From Pseudomonadota bacterium (GTDB lineage Bacteria > Desulfobacterota > Syntrophobacteria > Syntrophobacterales > Syntrophobacteraceae), in contig JAEZXS010000149.1 of the NCBI GenBank assembly GCA_023442755.1, positions 1 to 9,962 of the forward strand: a stretch of 9,962 bases of DNA. Reading direction: 5' to 3'. Position 1 is the stretch's first letter; each line of letters opens with the position of its first letter. The notes under the pieces were generated by a model, which saw only the letters and a list, made by a program, of their open reading frames with translations, searched no databases and was not told the origin of the DNA. Shown here piece by piece: positions 6,153 to 9,962 of the stretch. The translations under genes and the position numbers were made by a program.

Positions 6153-7385
6153 ATGAGCAAAAAACAGAATATCGGCAAAAAAGGCAAGGCTGAGATCGCG
6201 CTCAGCCGCGAGGAAGCCGACGAGCTGCAGATGATACTCGATCGGCTCGCGGTTCAGAACCCCGAGGGGGAAAGCCTGGATCGGTACCTGAATTCGCTGG
6301 GCAATGCGCTTGCATCCAGGCCCCACCTTGCGACTGTCCTCGTGGATACGCTCAGCAAGAACCCGAACCAGACGGGTTATCGCGTTTTCGCTGCCCTGGA
6401 GAAGATCATCGAGCCCACGCCTTTCAAAAGGCACCTCAAGCAGGCCGCATACCGTTTCACACAGCGGGGCTTTACGGCACCAACAGAAGCGGAGCCCCGA
6501 AAGGTCGTGCTCATCCAGGGCGAGTCCAGGAAATCCGCGGCGCATCTTTTCCATGTTCCCGGGACCCTGTGGCTCGTATCGGCCCTCGTTCCGGACAGCG
6601 GGCGCACCGGCCACACCCTCGTGACGGCTTTCCTCGAAGACGATCTCGACACCTTCAACGTGAGGTTAACGGAGAGCAGCCAGAAGCTCTATAAAGACTA
6701 CCTCCAGAAGCTCACCTCGCATGCCGGCGGCTCCAAGGCGGTCGAAATTTCCATTCAGCACGCGGCCAGGCTCTATTTCGAAATGGTCGACCTCTGGACC
6801 GCAAAGAAATCCTTACCCGAGCTGGAACGCGCCCGCGAACTGCTGAAGCCTCTCTACTCGACCGATATAAAACCCTACGCCTACGAACTGATGCCGGAAA
6901 TCGACGATCCGGCCCGGCGCCTCCAGGAAATCGACGTGGCAGCGCTGTTGCAGGGCATGGACCTGAGCTGGCTGACCTTCAGCAAGCAGGATGCCGCGCC
7001 GTTTCATGAAAAAATGCGCGCACTCGACAGCCCCCTTCTCGTCATCCCCCGGGAAGTGCAGGTCCAGCGCAGCATGGACGAATTCCACAACGCGGCAAAC
7101 ACACTCTGTACTGGCAAAACCCGCTGGCTGTACCAGCGCTACTTCGAAGAATACGCAATGGCATTCAAACTGGCTGCGGCGGAGGAGGAGGCAACCTGGG
7201 CATGGATTGTCGCCCGGCACCTGGCATCCGATGCCCCTGCCGCGGATAATCCCGTCGTCTTCCAGCTCGTGATTCATTCGCTCCGTTTGCACTGGCCGGA
7301 TGAATTCAAGGAGGCGGAGGCCCAGGCCCAGCAGGCGCAACCCTCGCCGGAGCGCCGGACCGAATCCGGCATCATCCTCCCCTGA
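6153..7385 (+). CDS. conserved-looking hypothetical protein, soluble, mostly helical
   Basis: A 410-residue protein that I do not recognise. The first 15 residues are lysine-rich (MSKKQNIGKKGKAEI), with no signal peptide and no hydrophobic stretch long enough to span a membrane. The middle (about residues 85-105, TPFKRHLKQAAYRFTQRGF) is basic and helical, followed by a more beta-rich stretch (about 113-165). The C-terminal half is rich in alternating charged and hydrophobic helices and ends in a low-complexity Ala/Gln/Glu segment. No catalytic or metal-binding motif is evident; only one cysteine is seen. Codon use matches the operon upstream, arguing for a resident gene. It follows the terminator at 6069-6108, so it should have its own promoter, but I could not identify a convincing one in 6109-6152. 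A weak GGAACGAG precedes the ATG. YjbQ starts 13 bases after its stop, suggesting cotranscription. Confidence 0.8.
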   Translation: MSKKQNIGKKGKAEIALSREEADELQMILDRLAVQNPEGESLDRYLNSLGNALASRPHLATVLVDTLSKNPNQTGYRVFAALEKIIEPTPFKRHLKQAAYRFTQRGFTAPTEAEPRKVVLIQGESRKSAAHLFHVPGTLWLVSALVPDSGRTGHTLVTAFLEDDLDTFNVRLTESSQKLYKDYLQKLTSHAGGSKAVEISIQHAARLYFEMVDLWTAKKSLPELERARELLKPLYSTDIKPYAYELMPEIDDPARRLQEIDVAALLQGMDLSWLTFSKQDAAPFHEKMRALDSPLLVIPREVQVQRSMDEFHNAANTLCTGKTRWLYQRYFEEYAMAFKLAAAEEEATWAWIVARHLASDAPAADNPVVFQLVIHSLRLHWPDEFKEAEAQAQQAQPSPERRTESGIILP

Positions 7386-7398
7386 CGGGAATCGACCT

Positions 7399-7794
7399 AT
7401 GGAAACGATCCAGGTAAGAACCCCTGCACATTCGGCTGCCGTGGACATCACAAATGAGGTCGCGGCAGCCCTGAAAGAATCAAAAATTCAAAACGGCTCC
7501 TGCCTCGTCTACACCCCGCACACCACGGCCGCGCTCACCATCAACGAAGGCGCCGACCCCGACGTCATGGACGACGTGCTCAACGCTCTCGACAAGCTGG
7601 TCCCCTGGCGCGCCGGCTATAAGCACAGCGAAGGCAATTCGGCCGCACACATCAAGTCGATTCTCGTCGGCGGCAGCGTCCAGGTGATCGTCCAGGACGG
7701 AAAACTCCTTCTCGGCACCTGGGAACATATCTTCCTGTGCGAATTCGACGGCCCAAGAACGCGAAAGGTCCATATTTCCTTCCAGGGGAGCTGA
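7399..7794 (+). CDS. YjbQ/UPF0047 family protein
   Basis: A 131-residue protein of the widespread YjbQ (UPF0047) family, a small trimeric cytoplasmic fold whose cellular role is not settled; weak thiamin-phosphate synthase activity has been reported for relatives. The family motifs are complete: YTPHTTAALTINEGADPDV (from residue 38), HSEGNSAAHIKS (76 onward) and GTWEHIFLCEFDGPR (106 onward), including the conserved histidines 41, 76 and 84. The frame is open back to 7300 within the preceding gene, but the conserved domain begins near METIQV, and ATG 7399 with ACGGGA upstream gives the normal family length. It lies 13 bases after the hypothetical gene and probably shares its message. Confidence 0.92.
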   Translation: METIQVRTPAHSAAVDITNEVAAALKESKIQNGSCLVYTPHTTAALTINEGADPDVMDDVLNALDKLVPWRAGYKHSEGNSAAHIKSILVGGSVQVIVQDGKLLLGTWEHIFLCEFDGPRTRKVHISFQGS

Positions 7795-7850
7795 CGCCTC
7801 CGGTTGTCCGCCTTCAAACGCATCGAAGATAATCTTTGCGAGTAACGTCA

Positions 7851-7883
7851 CCCCCGCGAAGTCACGCATCCCGCGTGAGGGGG
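7851..7883. repeat. palindrome copy 1 (GTCACGC-N5-GCGTGA) within a CCCCC/GGGGG outer stem
   Basis: TCACGC (7862-7867) pairs with GCGTGA (7873-7878) around ATCCC; an outer CCCCC (7851-7855) can pair with GGGGG (7879-7883). A near-identical core occurs again at 7990-8008, in which 16 of 18 bases of the core agree. It lies 56 bases after yjbQ but no T-run follows, so it is not a standard terminator. Confidence 0.6.
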
Positions 7884-7961
7884 CCAGGCATTAAGCACTT
7901 AAGAAACACTGATTTCCGCGGTAGGCCCATAGCCGTCAAAATAGGGGAGAGAGCAAAGCGC

Positions 7962-7977
7962 GGGGGTCGCGGCCCCC
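7962..7977. other. GGGGG/CCCCC hairpin
   Basis: GGGGG (7962-7966) pairs with CCCCC (7973-7977) around a six-base loop. It sits between the two GTCACGC palindromes and adds to the structured run. Confidence 0.4.
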
Positions 7978-7989
7978 CACACTCCCTGC

Positions 7990-8008
7990 GTCACGCGTGC
8001 CGCGTGAC
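7990..8008. repeat. palindrome copy 2 (GTCACGC-N5-GCGTGAC)
   Basis: A perfect seven-base inverted repeat around GTGCC, 129 bases downstream of copy 1 and sharing its core. Two copies so close together suggest a dispersed palindromic repeat of REP type; whether more copies exist in the genome cannot be seen here. Confidence 0.6.
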
Positions 8009-8018
8009 TTACTTGGCC

Positions 8019-8059
8019 CTGCGGCGGCGCACCGCGCAAACGCGGAGCATTCGCCGCAG
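8019..8059. other. two-tier nested hairpin
   Basis: An outer eight-base stem CTGCGGCG/CGCCGCAG (8019-8026 with 8052-8059) encloses an inner five-base stem CCGCG/CGCGG (8032-8036 with 8041-8045) capped by CAAA. Both stems are perfect. This could be a cruciform, a REP-like unit or part of a structured RNA. Confidence 0.5.
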
Positions 8060-8069
8060 TCCCGACCGC

Positions 8070-8116
8070 TCGGCCGGAAACATACTCCCCCGCCGGATAT
8101 TTGTGCGGCCGGCCGA
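8070..8116. other. inverted repeat TCGGCCGG/CCGGCCGA
   Basis: Perfect eight-base arms at 8070-8077 and 8109-8116 separated by 31 bases. It continues the chain of inverted repeats; function unknown. Confidence 0.4.
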
Positions 8117-8168
8117 ACTGATCCTCGTTTGAAACAAGCAGCGGCATAATCAAATGTTAGAGGTAGTC

Positions 8169-8200
8169 ATTTCGAGTCCGCCGCCAGGCGGAGGAGAAAT
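8169..8200. repeat. ATTTCGAG...GAGAAAT palindromic repeat unit
   Basis: ATTTC (8169-8173) and TCCGCC (8177-8182) pair with GGCGGA (8187-8192) and GAAAT (8196-8200), with a small internal mismatch loop and a GCCA loop. The wording TCATTTCGAG...GGAGAAATCTTG matches the look of an intergenic palindromic repeat common in several bacterial groups. Only one copy is in the window, so repeat status rests on recognition. Confidence 0.55.
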
Positions 8201-8250
8201 CTTGCAGTTCAATTAAACAGTACGTGTTGGTTGGCTGTTTTTGTCTCGTT

Positions 8251-8277
8251 CCCACGCATGGGCGTCAACTTGAGTTG
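8251..8277. repeat. possible fragment of a dispersed palindromic element
   Basis: CCCA/TGGG (8251-8254 with 8259-8262) is followed by CAAC/GTTG (8266-8269 with 8274-8277), preceded by CTCGTTCCCACGC, a string reminiscent of intergenic palindromic repeats. Short stems and a single copy make this tentative. Confidence 0.3.
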
Positions 8278-8544
8278 CTTCGGTTTTCGACGTGTGTATA
8301 TCCGATCGAGAAGCGCACCAGCCGACAAGCCGCGAGACAGTCGGACTCTTCAGGAATCTCTACTGTACCGCGGTTACGGGGATAGATCGGAGCGTCTCAA
8401 TTCGATTGGCTTTCGACAAAGATTTGGGAGGAGACATAGGGCGTGTGGAGTACTTCCTTTTTTAACGCCTCATCCTTCGCTTCACCAGATAAATTAAATA
8501 AACCGGGAGCCCTGGTGCCTTGGCCAGCAAATCAAGATTTTCGC

Positions 8545-8574
8545 TTGTGCAAGACGAGGGTGGCACGCTAGAGT
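8545..8574 (+). promoter_or_regulatory. possible sigma-70-type promoter for the DUF4238 gene
   Basis: TTGTGC (8545-8550) and TAGAGT (8569-8574) are 18 bases apart, placing a transcript start just ahead of the ribosome site GGAGG (8581-8585). The matches to consensus are 3/6 and 4/6, so this is weak. Confidence 0.3.
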
Positions 8575-8592
8575 ACCATGGGAGGTGGGTAA

Positions 8593-9576
8593 ATGCCCAA
8601 GAAGGATATCCCCAGAGTTCAGCACTATGTCCCCCAATTCATTCTGAAGCATTTTACAGATGGAAAAAAGCCGCAGGTGTGGGTTTATGACAAGTCCGAA
8701 GGCCGAAAGTTCAGGTCGAATGTCTCCAATGTTGCTGCTGAAAGCGGATTTTATGATTTTGAATTTAAAGGCGCCGAACTGTCCCTGGAACCGGCTCTCT
8801 CCAGCTTGGAATCGGATGCATCCAGAGTGATCAAACAAATAATAAAGCAGGAAAGCCTTGCCGACTTTTCCAGGGAAGAAAAGGCCCTGCTTTCATCGTT
8901 CATTGCGGTCCAATTTGTACGGACGAAACAGAACCGTATGATGTCCAAGGCTGTGGTTTGCGACCTCGAAGAGAGAATCCGGCAAATGGGCTTTGAACCT
9001 GAACGCATAAAGGGCTTTGCTAAATTCAATGAGCAAGAAGAAAAGATGCTCAGCGTTATGTGTGTCCAGAGGGCAAATGAGTATGTGCCTCATTTTATGG
9101 AAAAAGACTGGGTTCTGCTGAAGGGCTCAAAGAGAAATCCTCTCCTCATATCTGATAACCCCATAACCCTCCAAAATCACAACGACTTTAGTCCATACGG
9201 GAATATAGGTCTTTCAGTAAAGGGCATCCAAATTCATTTTCCGATCTCGAAGGAACTTAGTCTCGGCCTGTACTGCCCGTCTATTGGTGATCAGGTTCGA
9301 GAAGGGTATGAAAAATATTTAAGGCTGGCTAAATTGGAACCTACTCTAGCTGCCGGACTTATCAAAGACCCCCTCGGGCTTGCACAACTTGCAGCTGGCT
9401 TTAACTCGGGAAGAGCTGTACCTCTGAAACCTGAAAACGTTTTGAATCTCAACTCATTGCAGGTTAGATTCTCAGAAAGATTCCTGTTCTCAAGTATCAA
9501 CGATTTTACTCTTCCCGAATTAATGATCACAGAACACCCGGAATACAAACTCGGACCGAGAATGCATATTTCATGA
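8593..9576 (+). CDS. DUF4238 domain protein
   Basis: A 327-residue soluble protein matching the DUF4238 family. Family marks are the N-terminal QHYVPQFILKHF (residues 10-21), the central ISDNPITLQN (S187-D188-N189-P190) and FPISKELSLGL from about 216. The molecular function of the family is unknown; members occur patchily, often alone, in accessory regions, and a role in defence or stress has been suggested only by such contexts. Start at 8593 has a strong GGAGG seven bases upstream. The gene is visibly poorer in GC than the genes to its left, uses more A/T-ending codons, and stands alone between two non-coding stretches, which suggests acquisition by transfer. No mobile-element gene is visible nearby. 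No clear terminator follows. Confidence 0.85.
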   Translation: MPKKDIPRVQHYVPQFILKHFTDGKKPQVWVYDKSEGRKFRSNVSNVAAESGFYDFEFKGAELSLEPALSSLESDASRVIKQIIKQESLADFSREEKALLSSFIAVQFVRTKQNRMMSKAVVCDLEERIRQMGFEPERIKGFAKFNEQEEKMLSVMCVQRANEYVPHFMEKDWVLLKGSKRNPLLISDNPITLQNHNDFSPYGNIGLSVKGIQIHFPISKELSLGLYCPSIGDQVREGYEKYLRLAKLEPTLAAGLIKDPLGLAQLAAGFNSGRAVPLKPENVLNLNSLQVRFSERFLFSSINDFTLPELMITEHPEYKLGPRMHIS

Positions 9577-9962
9577 TGTTTTCACAAAATGTGCTTTCGT
9601 TGATTTGAGGCGAATCTCTCGAAGCTGAACCGACCACGGGTGGGTTATCTGTGGAATCGGCTTGAGATAAATGCATCCATGCTCAGACATAGATGGAAAC
9701 TTGCATTGAATACGCTTCTGGTGTGTTGTATTAATTATAAATTCTCTTTTTTGAAGCTACCTAAAAAAATAAAAAGGATTCTGGAGCGGCTATACTCAGT
9801 CAGGAGTTTAAGGAATTGAGTGTGCTAATGACGCAAAAGGTAATGAATTTAGGTGCTTACCATCGTGAAATTGTTAGACCCTACTGAATCAAGATTTCTC
9901 TTGACAATTCATTCGGCAATCTCATAGGCTTATGAATAAACATATCCATAACATATTGAATT
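9577..9962. other. AT-rich region without a recognisable gene
   Basis: The 386 bases after the DUF4238 stop have many stops in all frames; the longest plus-strand peptide with a plausible start (ATG 9829, 19 codons) is too short to call. A candidate promoter and a small hairpin (CAAGA/TCTTG, 9890-9903) are seen. It may be the upstream region of a gene beyond the window. Confidence 0.5.
9706..9734 (+). promoter_or_regulatory. weak candidate promoter in the AT-rich tail
   Basis: TTGAAT (9706-9711) and TATTAA (9729-9734) are 17 bases apart, each 4/6 to consensus. In AT-rich sequence such pairs arise by chance, and no gene is seen downstream in the window. Confidence 0.2.

Larger units (their letters stand above)
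7795..8592. other. 798-base region without a convincing gene, rich in hairpins and repeat-like palindromes
   Basis: No reading frame here has recognisable protein character. The left part (7850-8116) is very GC-rich and packed with inverted repeats listed separately. The middle has two palindromes of dispersed-repeat type (8169-8200 and 8251-8277). From about 8280 to 8592 the sequence is less structured and becomes poorer in GC, with a short T-run at 8459-8465, ending in the leader of the DUF4238 gene. The region may hold repeats, decayed sequence or a structured RNA; none can be named with confidence. Confidence 0.6.

Noticed and set aside
7836..8132. Open frame of 98 codons in the hairpin region
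   Set aside because: Arg-rich translation imposed by GC-rich palindromes, no ribosome site and no recognisable motif.
8231..8497. Open frame of 88 codons before the DUF4238 gene
   Set aside because: No ribosome site, no recognisable motif, and the frame runs through repeat-like palindromes.
7795..8592. CRISPR array
   Set aside because: The two GTCACGC palindromes are only two, short, and lack regular spacer spacing or nearby cas genes.
9901..9930. Perfect TTGACA at 9901-9906 as a promoter
   Set aside because: The best -10 candidate at 17-18 bases is TAGGCT, a poor match, and no downstream gene is visible.

Overview
The window reads as a chromosomal segment of a high-GC, strictly anaerobic, probably sulfate-reducing or syntrophic bacterium of the former Deltaproteobacteria (Desulfobacterota). 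The main reason is a NADH-linked flavin oxidoreductase/heterodisulfide reductase (Flx-Hdr) gene set, typical of sulfate reducers and syntrophs, with GC-rich codon use and strong Shine-Dalgarno sites. The genus cannot be fixed from the sequence alone.

Positions 1-5868 hold one plus-strand operon: the 3' part of hdrA, then flxD (mvhD-like), flxC, flxB, flxA and a fused hdrC-hdrB (HdrD-like) gene. By family knowledge, FlxA takes electrons from NAD(P)H through FAD and a [2Fe-2S] cluster. FlxB and FlxC carry them over [4Fe-4S] clusters, and FlxD hands them to the FAD of HdrA. HdrA splits them between ferredoxin and the disulfide-active HdrBC part, or the flow may run in reverse during syntrophic growth. 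The final acceptor, possibly DsrC, is inferred. The gene order is the mirror image of the flxABCD-hdrABC order known from Desulfovibrio, and HdrC and HdrB are fused with only one canonical CCG domain.

Positions 5869-6108 hold the most unusual find. It is a decayed remnant of the C-terminal end of a second HdrB/HdrD-type CCG domain, with a one-base frameshift, followed by an intrinsic terminator that closes the operon. Positions 6153-7794 hold a probable two-gene unit: an unrecognised 410-residue soluble protein and a YjbQ/UPF0047 protein.

Positions 7795-8592 have no convincing gene but contain a dense series of GC-rich hairpins, including two copies of a GTCACGC-type palindrome, a nested two-tier hairpin, and repeat-like palindromes. 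From about 8460 the base composition becomes clearly poorer in GC. A lone DUF4238 gene (8593-9576) and an AT-rich non-coding tail follow, which together look like the edge of an acquired accessory region. No tRNA, rRNA, CRISPR array, transposase or integrase was seen.
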